A stretch of 16,858 nt of DNA from Bacteroidota bacterium (GTDB lineage Bacteria > Bacteroidota > Ignavibacteria > Ignavibacteriales > Melioribacteraceae). The notes beneath the pieces were generated by a model that did not search any database, was not told where the DNA came from, and saw only the letters and a list, made by a program, of their open reading frames with translations. The DNA lies in assembly GCA_021786655.1 (NCBI GenBank), contig JAJYMU010000191.1:1-16858 (forward strand), in the 5' to 3' direction. Shown here in pieces: positions 6,753 through 13,393 of the stretch. A program made the translations under genes and the position numbers. Within the stretch, counting starts at the first letter, position 1. Every line of letters starts with the position of its first letter.

Positions 6753-8090
6753 CTAGAATCTTCGACCTTTGAGTTTACTGCCTTTCATAAAACCGTCGTA
6801 GTGTCTCATCAACAAATGAGACTCAACTTGCTGCAATGTATCCAGCGCAACACCAACAACAATCAGCAAGCTTGTTCCGCCAAAGAACGATGCGAAACTT
6901 CCTGAAACTCCAAACTTTGAAACGAATGCCGGAAGTATTGCCACGATAGCTAAGAATATTGATCCCGGCAAAGTAATCTTTGTCAAAATGTTATCTATAA
7001 AATCTGCAGTCTGTTTGCCCGGACGAATACCAGGAATAAATCCGCCCTGCTTCTTCATGTTCTCTGCAACATCCTGAGGATTGAATGCAATTGCTGTATA
7101 AAAGTATGTGAAGAAAACAATCATCAAAGCATAGATGAACGAATAAGTAAATGATTGATAGCTAAAGTAACCGGCTATTGATGCAATAAATTCATTGTTT
7201 GGGAAGAACGAAAAAAGTGTTGCCGGAATAAACATGATTGACTGAGCAAATATAATCGGCATAACACCGGCTGTGTTAACTCTTAACGGAATGTACTGGG
7301 TAACGCCGCCGTAAACTTTTCTTCCAACTACTCGTTTGGCATATTGAACAGGAATTCTTCTTGTACCTTGAGTAACAATCACAACACCCGCAATTACCAA
7401 AACCATGAACGCTAGAATGACAATTTCAATTACAATATTTCTCTGACCCGCTGCAATCAATCTGTACTCATCGAGTAATGCAAACGGAAAGCGGTTGATG
7501 ATACCAATAAAAATTATCAATGAGATACCGTTTCCAATTCCTTTTTCGGTAATTTGCTCGCCCATCCACATGATAAACATAGTACCGGCGACAAGAATTG
7601 CCACAGTTGATATTGTCCACATAATTCCGCGAACAGCTTCAGGTACAATTGGCGCGTTGTTGGATTGAATGCTTAACAAGTGAATTGTAACGCCCCACGC
7701 CTGAAAAGCAGATATAACAACTGTTCCATAACGGGTTAACTGGGTTAATTTCTTTCTTCCTTCCTCGCCTTCTCTTTGAAGTTTTTGGAAGTAAGGAATT
7801 ACCGCGCCTGCAATCTGCAAAATAATAGATGCTGAAATGTAAGGCATAATTCCAAGCGCTAGAACTGCAGCATTAGAAAATGCACCGCCGACAAATAAAT
7901 CATACAAACCAAATAGATTATCTGAAGTACTGTTCTTTGCGGCTTCATGCAGCAATGCGGTATCGATGCCCGGCAGAGTAATATGAGAACCAATTCTTAC
8001 GATTACGAGCAGAGCAAGAGTGTAAAGAATTCTCTGCCGTAATTCATGAATCTTAAAAATGTTTCGGAAAGTTTCTTGAATTTTAGCCAT
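6753..8090 (-). CDS. secY: Protein translocase channel subunit SecY
   Basis: The 445-residue multispanning inner-membrane channel of the Sec translocon has about ten hydrophobic segments. Family marks are the SecY signature region around 86-115 (SASIILQIAGAVIPYFQKLQ then REGEEGRKKL) and the block GEQITEKGIGNGIS at 177-190. The cytosolic loop QGTRRIPVQYAKRVVG is at 241-256, FIPGIRPGKQTADFI is at 351-365, and the C-terminus is RHYDGFMKGSKLKGRRF. The ATG overlaps the rplO stop by one base (TAATG), implying coupled translation. It closes the spc-type part of the cluster. Confidence 0.99.
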   Translation of the reverse strand: MAKIQETFRNIFKIHELRQRILYTLALLVIVRIGSHITLPGIDTALLHEAAKNSTSDNLFGLYDLFVGGAFSNAAVLALGIMPYISASIILQIAGAVIPYFQKLQREGEEGRKKLTQLTRYGTVVISAFQAWGVTIHLLSIQSNNAPIVPEAVRGIMWTISTVAILVAGTMFIMWMGEQITEKGIGNGISLIIFIGIINRFPFALLDEYRLIAAGQRNIVIEIVILAFMVLVIAGVVIVTQGTRRIPVQYAKRVVGRKVYGGVTQYIPLRVNTAGVMPIIFAQSIMFIPATLFSFFPNNEFIASIAGYFSYQSFTYSFIYALMIVFFTYFYTAIAFNPQDVAENMKKQGGFIPGIRPGKQTADFIDNILTKITLPGSIFLAIVAILPAFVSKFGVSGSFASFFGGTSLLIVVGVALDTLQQVESHLLMRHYDGFMKGSKLKGRRF

Positions 8091-8554
8091 TAAGATTTAA
8101 TCTCTTTGATAGTTCCGCCAACAGATTCAATTTTTTCTTTTGCGGAAGCGCTGAATAAGTACGCTTCAACATTTAATTTTGCTTTTAATTCACCTGACCC
8201 TAAAACTTTGTAAGGCGCTGCAGCTTTTGAAATGAGTCCATTTTTATATAATGATACTGCGTTGATAATTCCGTCTTCAACTTTTTTATCATCAATTAAT
8301 TTTTGCAAGCTACCGATATTAACAATCTGGTAGTCAATTTTGAACGGGCTGTGAAATCCTCTCTTCGGAATTCGTCTTTGGAGAGGCATCTGACCGCCTT
8401 CAAACCAAACTTTGTATTTTGCGCCTGCTCTGGATCTTTGTCCGTTCATACCACGTGTAGCTGTTCCTCCGTGACCTGAACCTTCGCCGCGTCCAATTCT
8501 TTTAACTTTTTTATTTGATCCCTTTGCAGGTTTAAGATTGCTTAGAATATCCAT
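8090..8554 (-). CDS. rplO: 50S ribosomal protein L15
   Basis: The 154-residue L15 is a late-assembling 23S rRNA binder. The glycine-rich N-terminus is diagnostic (RIGRGEGSGHGGTATRGMNG, QRSRAG), as is the segment FEGGQMPLQRRIPKRGF and the C-terminal globular domain ending SVGGTIKEIKS. The length is normal. It starts 9 nt after rpmD and its stop codon overlaps the secY start by one base. Confidence 0.99.
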   Translation of the reverse strand: MDILSNLKPAKGSNKKVKRIGRGEGSGHGGTATRGMNGQRSRAGAKYKVWFEGGQMPLQRRIPKRGFHSPFKIDYQIVNIGSLQKLIDDKKVEDGIINAVSLYKNGLISKAAAPYKVLGSGELKAKLNVEAYLFSASAKEKIESVGGTIKEIKS

Positions 8555-8563
8555 TTAATCACC

Positions 8564-8752
8564 TTAGGCTTCAATTTCTTCTATTTTTACTAAATGAGAA
8601 ACTTTTCTAATCATTCCTCTAATTTGAGGAGTGTCGTTATGAACAACTGAATAGTTCGGTCTTCCGAGTCCCAATGCTTTGATTGTTAATTTCTGCGGAA
8701 CCGGTCTATCGATTACACTTCCAGTCTGAGTTATTTTAATTTTCTTTGCCAT
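8564..8752 (-). CDS. rpmD: 50S ribosomal protein L30
   Basis: The 62-residue short bacterial L30 has the core ITQTGSVIDRPVPQKLTIKA, LGLGRPNYSVV, and the ending IRGMIRKVSHLVKIEE. It binds 23S rRNA on the 50S surface. The standard position between rpsE and rplO, with spacers of 12 and 9 nt, confirms the call. Confidence 0.98.
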   Translation of the reverse strand: MAKKIKITQTGSVIDRPVPQKLTIKALGLGRPNYSVVHNDTPQIRGMIRKVSHLVKIEEIEA

Positions 8753-8764
8753 CTAAATCCTCAA

Positions 8765-9277
8765 TTACAAATTGAAAAGCTCTGTAACCTTCATACCGCG
8801 TTTAACCGCCATTGCTCTAACATCAAGAAGATTGAGCAGCGCGTCAAGAGTTGCTTTAACCTGGTTATGCGGATTTGAGGAACCGAGAGACTTTGTTAGA
8901 ATATCTTGAATACCAGCAGCTTCTAGAACAGCACGAACACCGCCGCCGGCAATTAATCCCGTACCCGGAGTAGCCGGTTTCAAAAGAACTCTTCCCGCGC
9001 CAAATTTACCGATGATTGCATGCGGAATTGTTCCTTTAACAACAGGCACTTTATATACATTTTTTTTCGCGTCGTCTACACCTTTCGAAATTGCATCGGT
9101 AACTTCATTAGCTTTGCCAAGACCGACACCAACGTGACCATTGCTATCACCAACAACAACAATTGCATTGAAGCTAAATCTTCTACCACCTTTAACAACT
9201 TTTGCAACTCTGTTAATGTGAACAATTTTTTCTTTTAGATTATCGAGACCCGAAACTTTTTTGTACTTAAAATTCAA
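8765..9277 (-). CDS. rpsE: 30S ribosomal protein S5 (TTG start)
   Basis: The 170-residue S5 lies at the mRNA entry tunnel and affects decoding fidelity. The dsRBD-like N domain contains HINRVAKVVKGGRRFSFNAI and GDSNGHVGVGLGKANEV. The C domain contains GAGRVLLKPATPGTGLIAGG and IQDILTKSLGSSNPHNQVKA. The start is TTG at 9275-9277 with AGGGAG 6 nt upstream, and no ATG is available near the expected N-terminus. The 44-nt leader separates it from the tRNA-Gln that lies between rplR and this gene. Confidence 0.99.
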   Translation of the reverse strand: MNFKYKKVSGLDNLKEKIVHINRVAKVVKGGRRFSFNAIVVVGDSNGHVGVGLGKANEVTDAISKGVDDAKKNVYKVPVVKGTIPHAIIGKFGAGRVLLKPATPGTGLIAGGGVRAVLEAAGIQDILTKSLGSSNPHNQVKATLDALLNLLDVRAMAVKRGMKVTELFNL

Positions 9278-9283
9278 TTTTAG

Positions 9284-9289
9284 CTCCCT
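9284..9289 (-). promoter_or_regulatory. Shine-Dalgarno site fixing the TTG start of rpsE
   Basis: AGGGAG on the minus strand lies 6 nt before the TTG codon at 9275-9277, in the spacer after tRNA-Gln. It supports that codon as the S5 start. Confidence 0.65.
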
Positions 9290-9321
9290 TGTTTACAAAC
9301 TTATTAACTCATTTTCCTTTG

Positions 9322-9392
9322 CTGCCGAGGGAGGATTCGAACCTCCACAGACGCCTCCAAAGGGCGTTGTCCTGCCATTAGACGACCCGGCA
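9322..9392 (-). tRNA. tRNA-Gln (anticodon UUG)
   Basis: The minus strand folds into a 71-nt cloverleaf. The acceptor stem is TGCCGGG with CTCGGCA (one G-T pair), the D arm is GTC/GAC with loop TAATGGCAG, and the anticodon stem is ACGCC/GGCGT with loop CTTTGGA, giving anticodon TTG. The T arm is GGAGG-TTCGAAT-CCTCC. The U1-A72 pair and G73 discriminator fit known GlnRS identity elements. The 3' CCA is not encoded (the sequence continues GCAA). It lies in the same orientation inside the ribosomal cluster, 15 nt after rplR and 44 nt before rpsE, so it is probably cut from the polycistronic transcript. Confidence 0.96.
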
Positions 9393-9407
9393 AGAAACCA
9401 ACTTTTT

Positions 9408-9773
9408 TTATATTTTGATGCCGCCTTCGCGCGCACCTTCCGCTACTGCTTTAATTCTACCGTGATATTTGTAACCGCTTCTATCGAATACCGCAGATGT
9501 AATTCCTTTTTCGGATGCTTTCTTCGCTAAAAGTTTTCCGACTAATTTACTCTTAGAAACTTTTCCTTTCGAACTTTTAATTTCTTCCGCTAATTCCTTA
9601 GCCAAGGAAGAAGCTTCTAGCAATGTTTTGCCGCTGATATCGTCGATCAACTGAGCATAAACATTGTTTAAACTTCTGAAAACACTCAGACGCGGACGTT
9701 CAGGCGTGCCGGAAACTTTTCTGCGTATTCTTTCTTTCTTCGTTATTCTTTTTGTATTGTCTTTGATAAACAT
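9408..9773 (-). CDS. rplR: 50S ribosomal protein L18
   Basis: L18, about 121 residues, binds 5S rRNA in the central protuberance. Diagnostic segments are the basic N-terminus (KRITKKERIRRKVSGTPERP), RLSVFRSLNNVYAQLIDD, and the ending FDRSGYKYHGRIKAVAEGAR followed by EGGIKI. I chose the ATG at 9771-9773. An in-frame TTG two codons upstream would add two residues but gives no better match. It starts 15 nt after rplF and is followed by tRNA-Gln instead of directly by rpsE. Confidence 0.98.
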   Translation of the reverse strand: MFIKDNTKRITKKERIRRKVSGTPERPRLSVFRSLNNVYAQLIDDISGKTLLEASSLAKELAEEIKSSKGKVSKSKLVGKLLAKKASEKGITSAVFDRSGYKYHGRIKAVAEGAREGGIKI

Positions 9774-9788
9774 TTTCAAAATCTCCTA

Positions 9789-10325
9789 TTACTTACCGGC
9801 TGTCTTGCCAGCTTTACGAACAATACGTTCGTCTGAGTACTTAATTCCTTTGCCTTTGTACGGTTCCGGTTTTCTGAATGATCTAATTTTTGCGGCAATC
9901 ATTCCAACCAACTCTTTATCGCTGCCGGAAATTTTTAATTGTGTCGGCGTCGGCACTTCAATTTTAATTCCTGCCGGAGGCATAAAAAGAATCGGGTGCG
10001 AATAACCGACAGTAAACAAAACGGTTTCACCTTTGGATTCGGCTTTATAACCTACACCAACAATTTCGAGACTCTTTGAATAACCTTCAGTAACACCTTT
10101 AACCATGTTATTAATCAACGCTCTGGTTAATCCGTGCAAAGAGCGGTTCTCTTTTGAATCATCCGGGCGTGTTACAACAATTTCTTCCTTCTGAATATCA
10201 ACAGTGATATTCGGATGAATCTTCATTTGCAACTCGCCAAGTTTGCCTTTTACTTTTATAACGCCATCGGTTTTGCTCACCGTGAAGTCTTTAATAACTA
10301 TTGGTTTTCTACCTATACGTGACAC
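9789..10325 (-). CDS. rplF: 50S ribosomal protein L6 (GTG start)
   Basis: The 178-residue L6 consists of two related alpha/beta domains and sits near the factor-binding site and sarcin-ricin loop. The N-terminus is SRIGRKPIVI, the mid segment is LHGLTRALINNMVKGVTEGY, and the conserved C-terminal signature is RKPEPYKGKGIKYSDE. The start codon is GTG at 10323-10325, 22 nt after rpsH. Length and order (rpsH-rplF-rplR) are standard. Confidence 0.99.
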   Translation of the reverse strand: MSRIGRKPIVIKDFTVSKTDGVIKVKGKLGELQMKIHPNITVDIQKEEIVVTRPDDSKENRSLHGLTRALINNMVKGVTEGYSKSLEIVGVGYKAESKGETVLFTVGYSHPILFMPPAGIKIEVPTPTQLKISGSDKELVGMIAAKIRSFRKPEPYKGKGIKYSDERIVRKAGKTAGK

Positions 10326-10347
10326 TTTTATTTACCTCGTAAATTTT

Positions 10348-10743
10348 TTACCAAACATGGCAGATTACTTCGCCGCCAACAGAATCTTTTTTTGCTTGTT
10401 TATCACTTAACAAACCTTTCGGAGTAGAAAGAATTGCAATGCCAAGCCCATTCAACACACGCGGAATTTGATCTTTGTTAACATATCTTCTTAATCCCGG
10501 TGTGGATATTCTTCTAATTCCCGTTATTGAAGGAACTCCGCCAACATATTGAAGATGGAGACGAAGAACATTCTGTTTATTGTCTTCAACAACGTTAAAG
10601 TCTCTAATGAATTTGTTAGCTTTTAAAATTTCGGCTAAACCAACTTTCATTTTCGAAGAAGGAATATCAACGAATTTCTTTCTTGCTTTAACAGCATTTC
10701 TTGTTCTAGTTAAAAAATCTGATATCGGATCGGTAGCAGGCAT
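10348..10743 (-). CDS. rpsH: 30S ribosomal protein S8
   Basis: The 131-residue S8 binds the central domain of 16S rRNA and in E. coli represses the spc operon. The N-terminus TDPISDFLTRTRNAVKA and the C-terminal signature block (AILSTPKGLLSDKQAKKDSV, then GGEVICHVW) are unmistakable. It lies 17 nt after rpsN and 22 nt before rplF. Confidence 0.99.
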   Translation of the reverse strand: MPATDPISDFLTRTRNAVKARKKFVDIPSSKMKVGLAEILKANKFIRDFNVVEDNKQNVLRLHLQYVGGVPSITGIRRISTPGLRRYVNKDQIPRVLNGLGIAILSTPKGLLSDKQAKKDSVGGEVICHVW

Positions 10744-10760
10744 TTACATTTCTCCTTCAA

Positions 10761-11030
10761 TTACCAACTTGCTTTTTTAAGTCCAGGAATTTCACCACGC
10801 AGAGCCATTTCTCTAAGCACTAAACGTGAAACTCCAAATTTTCTATAATATGCTCTCGGTCTCCCAGTCATTTTGCATCTGTTGTGCAAACGAGTTGGGG
10901 AAGAATTTTTAGGAAGCATCTGAAGAGCATCGTAGTCGCCTTTTTCTTTTAATTCTTTTCGAATCTGGGCATACTTAGCATTGAGTCTTCTTTTTTTCTC
11001 TTCGCGTGCTAATAAACCTTTTCTTGCCAT
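10761..11030 (-). CDS. rpsN: 30S ribosomal protein S14 (zinc-independent, long form)
   Basis: The 89-residue S14 is of the long C- type. The CxxC pairs of the zinc form are absent, with only one cysteine in NRCKMTGRPRAYYRKFGVSR. It binds 16S rRNA in the 30S head. The remaining segments (MARKGLLAREEKKRRL, LREMALRGEIPGLKKASW) match the family. It lies 9 nt after rplE, in the standard rplE-rpsN-rpsH order. Confidence 0.99.
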   Translation of the reverse strand: MARKGLLAREEKKRRLNAKYAQIRKELKEKGDYDALQMLPKNSSPTRLHNRCKMTGRPRAYYRKFGVSRLVLREMALRGEIPGLKKASW

Positions 11031-11039
11031 GATTTCCCT

Positions 11040-11681
11040 TTAGTTAATTTCTTTTTTTCTGAACGGCATACCGAAAGCATTGAGCAGCTCGTATGCTTCT
11101 TTATCTGTCTTGGCAGTTGTTACAAAAGTAATATCCATTCCCAAAATCTTCGTTACTTTATCAACATTAATTTCCGGGAAGATAATTTGTTCTTTCAAAC
11201 CGAGCGTGTAATTGCCGCGTCCGTCAAACGATTTATCAGGTACACCGCGGAAATCGCGCACACGCGGCAGCGCCAACGAAATAAATCGATCTAAAAATTC
11301 ATACATGATTTCTCTTCGCAAAGTAACCTTAGCACCAATCTTCATTCCTTCCCGCAATTTAAAATTGGAGATAGCTTTTTTAGCAATGCGAACCGATACT
11401 TTCTGACCGGTGATCGCTTCCAAATCTTTTACAGCTTCATCCAAAATTTTAGGATCTTGCGTTGCCTGACCAACACCCATGTTGATAACAATTTTAGAAA
11501 GGCGCGGTACTTGCATTACGCTTGAGTAACCAAATTGCTCTTTAAGCTTCTGAACGATTTCTTTGGAATATTTTTCTTTCAATCGAGCAGGAATTTTTTC
11601 TTCGACTACCTTTGGTGCCGCAGCTTTTTCTTCACCAGCTTTAGGTTTCTTTTCTTTAGTCTGTTTTTGTTCTTTTGCCAT
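11040..11681 (-). CDS. rplE: 50S ribosomal protein L5 with charged N-terminal extension
   Basis: The 213-residue L5 binds 5S rRNA and contacts the P-site tRNA. The core begins near residue 31 (PARLKEKYSKEIVQKLKEQF) and contains QVPRLSKIVINMGVG, ITGQKVSVRIAKKAISNFKL and LPRVRDFRGVPDKSFDGRGN. The usual length is about 180. Here the first 30 residues are an added Lys/Glu/Ala-rich segment (MAKEQKQTKEKKPKAGEEKA). The only ATG in frame before the core is the one used, so the extension is probably real. It starts 44 nt after rplX. Confidence 0.98.
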   Translation of the reverse strand: MAKEQKQTKEKKPKAGEEKAAAPKVVEEKIPARLKEKYSKEIVQKLKEQFGYSSVMQVPRLSKIVINMGVGQATQDPKILDEAVKDLEAITGQKVSVRIAKKAISNFKLREGMKIGAKVTLRREIMYEFLDRFISLALPRVRDFRGVPDKSFDGRGNYTLGLKEQIIFPEINVDKVTKILGMDITFVTTAKTDKEAYELLNAFGMPFRKKEIN

Positions 11682-11725
11682 CGTGATTCTGTATCCTTAA
11701 AATTTTTCCGCCTTACGCGAATTTA

Positions 11726-12052
11726 TTAACCAAGCATCTCGTTGCTTGATTTGCTGATTCTTGCGCTCTTTTTCTTGCCTGTTTTTTCATCAATAATAAT
11801 TTTTGCGCCGATTCTTGTTGCTTCGTTTGTCTTCGGATCGACAATCATAATGTTGGAAACATGAATAGGAGCTTCTTTTTCAACAATGCCGCCCTGAGGA
11901 CTTTTTTGATTCGGCTTTGTGTGTCTTTTGCGTAGATTCACACCTTCAACGATCACACGGTTTATTTGGGGAAACACTTTCAAAACTTTTCCGGTTTTTC
12001 CTCTGTTGTTTCCTGCAATTACAATTACGTTATCGTTTTTTCTAATCTTCAT
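11726..12052 (-). CDS. rplX: 50S ribosomal protein L24
   Basis: The 108-residue L24 is an assembly-initiator protein that binds the 5' domain of 23S rRNA. The N-terminal KOW motif is visible as NVIVIAGNNRGKTGKVLKVF, followed by VIVEGVNLRKRHTKPNQKSP and QGGIVEKEAPIHVSNIMIVD. It lies 11 nt after rplN and 44 nt before rplE. Confidence 0.99.
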   Translation of the reverse strand: MKIRKNDNVIVIAGNNRGKTGKVLKVFPQINRVIVEGVNLRKRHTKPNQKSPQGGIVEKEAPIHVSNIMIVDPKTNEATRIGAKIIIDEKTGKKKSARISKSSNEMLG

Positions 12053-12063
12053 TTCAGCAATCC

Positions 12064-12432
12064 TTATAATACCTCTGGAGCCAGAGAAATAATCTTCATG
12101 AATTTTTTGTCTCTAAGTTCGCGAGCAACAGGACCGAAGATACGTGTTCCTCTCGGTTCGCCCTGAGCATTTAACAACACAGCTGCGTTTTCATCAAAGC
12201 GGATGTATGAACCGTCGTTTCTTCTAACTTCTTTTTTTGTCCTCACAACAACTGCGCGGCTAACTTCGCCCTTCTTTACGCCACCGCCTGGAATTGCAGT
12301 CTTAACACTAACAACAATAACATCGCCAACGCTGGCATACCGGCGACTGCTTCCGCCAAGCACTCTAATGCAGCGGACTTTTTTAGCTCCCGAATTATCC
12401 GCTACAACTAAATTTGTTTCTTCTTGTACCAT
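12064..12432 (-). CDS. rplN: 50S ribosomal protein L14
   Basis: The 122-residue L14 forms part of the intersubunit bridge on the 50S subunit. Typical segments are VADNSGAKKVRCIRVLGGS, GDVIVVSVKTAIPGGGVKKG and GTRIFGPVARELRDKKFMKI. The ATG has GAGGAG about 10 nt upstream. The 48-nt spacer before it, larger than most here, holds a GC-rich 14-bp palindrome. Confidence 0.99.
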   Translation of the reverse strand: MVQEETNLVVADNSGAKKVRCIRVLGGSSRRYASVGDVIVVSVKTAIPGGGVKKGEVSRAVVVRTKKEVRRNDGSYIRFDENAAVLLNAQGEPRGTRIFGPVARELRDKKFMKIISLAPEVL

Positions 12433-12457
12433 GATTTATCTGCTCCTCGTCAAACCC

Positions 12458-12471
12458 GCCTGCCGGCAGGC
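12458..12471. repeat. Perfect 14-bp GC palindrome in the rpsQ-rplN spacer
   Basis: GCCTGCCGGCAGGC is a perfect inverted repeat lying between the rpsQ stop and the rplN SD. In mRNA it could form a short hairpin. It has no U-tract in the minus-strand direction, so it is not an obvious terminator of the cluster. I recall the same palindrome as a dispersed repeat in other uncultured bacterial genomes, but a genome-wide count is needed. Confidence 0.7.
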
Positions 12472-12480
12472 AAGCTTTTT

Positions 12481-12738
12481 TTACTTGGCTTTTTCAACAA
12501 TTTCTACTAAACGCCATTTTTTTCTTTTACTCATAGGACGGGTTTCCATAATTTTTACAACGTCACCCAGACCGCATTCATTCTTCTCATCGTGAGCCAT
12601 CAGCTTTGTTGTCTTCTTGAAATATTTTTTGTACAACGGATGCGCAACACGTCTTTCGATAGAAACAATTACGCTTTTGCTCATCTTATTGCTGACGACA
12701 GTACCAACCCTTGTCTTTCTTAAACTTCTTTTCTCCAT
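12481..12738 (-). CDS. rpsQ: 30S ribosomal protein S17
   Basis: The 85-residue S17 is an OB-fold primary binder of 16S rRNA. It shows RKTRVGTVVSNKMSKSVIVS, RRVAHPLYKKYFKKTTKLMA, a DEKNECGLGDVVKIMETRP segment and MSKRKKWRLVEIVEKA. The ATG has an AAGGAG SD upstream. It lies 17 nt after the disrupted rpmC frame. Confidence 0.99.
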   Translation of the reverse strand: MEKRSLRKTRVGTVVSNKMSKSVIVSIERRVAHPLYKKYFKKTTKLMAHDEKNECGLGDVVKIMETRPMSKRKKWRLVEIVEKAK

Positions 12739-12755
12739 AGGAAATCAAGTACTCC

Positions 12756-12916
12756 TTATTTATTATCCTTTGAGGTTTTTGCTTCCTGCATCTGTCTTTC
12801 TTTCAAAACTGTTTTAATTCCTGCTGAAATTTTAAGTCTATGAGGTTTTTTTGTTCTTCAAGAATTCTTTTCTTGATTTCCTCTGTAGCCATTTCCTTTA
12901 TTTGAAAAATCTTCAT
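12756..12916 (-). pseudogene. rpmC: Disrupted 50S ribosomal protein L29 gene (frameshift/internal deletion)
   Basis: Between rplP and rpsQ, where rpmC belongs, an ATG at 12914-12916 opens a 37-codon frame. It starts MKIFQIKEMATEEIKKRILE, continues EQKNLIDLKFQQELKQF, and stops at TGA 12803-12805. This matches the first L29 helix only. A second frame, out of phase, carries the C-terminal L29 helix (GIKTVLKERQMQEAKTSKDN) and stops at TAA 12756-12758. The same roughly 18 bases encode QQELKQF in one frame and AGIKTVL in the other, and the usual dozen residues between them are missing. This fits deletion between short direct repeats, or an assembly collapse. A slippery A AAA AAC heptamer at 12845-12851 would allow -1 frameshifting into the second frame (about 53 residues). 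Confidence 0.8.
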
Positions 12917-12932
12917 AGTAATTCAAATCCTT

Positions 12933-13352
12933 TTATGATTCTAAGTCAGGTCTCTGAGCAATTTTTGTTTTAATCGGCAATTTGTGCGAAGCCAGCCTTA
13001 ATGATTCTTGAGCCGTAGCTTTATCTACACCGCCGACTTCAAACATGATTGTACCAGGTTTAACTACCGCAACCCAAAACTCCGGCGCGCCTTTACCTTT
13101 ACCCATTCTTGTTTCGAGGGGTTTCTTGGTTACCGGTTTATCCGGGAAGATTCTAATCCAAACTTTTCCGTCTCTCTTCATTTGACGCGACAACGCAACA
13201 CGGCAAGCTTCGATTTGTCTGCTCGTAATCCATGCCGGTTCCAAAGCTTTCAAACCGTAATCACCGAAACTAATCGTGAAGCCGCGTGTAGCTTTGCCAG
13301 CTCTTCTGCCTCTATGTGCTTTACGATATTTTACTCTTTTGGGCATTAACAT
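12933..13352 (-). CDS. rplP: 50S ribosomal protein L16
   Basis: The 139-residue L16 lies near the A site of the 50S subunit. Diagnostic segments are MLMPKRVKYRKAHRGRRAGK, the GLKALEPAWITSRQIEACRV block, and WIRIFPDKPVTKKPLETRMG then KGKGAPEFWVAVVKPG. The ATG at 13352 is preferred over the in-frame ATG two codons later because MLMPKR is typical of the family and GAGGAG sits 8 nt upstream. A 41-nt spacer separates it from rpsC. Confidence 0.99.
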   Translation of the reverse strand: MLMPKRVKYRKAHRGRRAGKATRGFTISFGDYGLKALEPAWITSRQIEACRVALSRQMKRDGKVWIRIFPDKPVTKKPLETRMGKGKGAPEFWVAVVKPGTIMFEVGGVDKATAQESLRLASHKLPIKTKIAQRPDLES

Positions 13353-13393
13353 GAAAAAAACTCCTCAAATTTATCCGCACGAAGCGGGCTTCA

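Noticed and set aside
9261..9530. Plus-strand open frame containing EGGFEPPQTPPKGVVLP
   Set aside because: This is the well-known artefact of translating the antisense strand of a tRNA gene; it overlaps tRNA-Gln and rplR.
12203..12595. Plus-strand open frame including KPACRQA
   Set aside because: It is antisense to rplN and rpsQ. The KPACRQA string is just the translation of the GC palindrome at 12458-12471.
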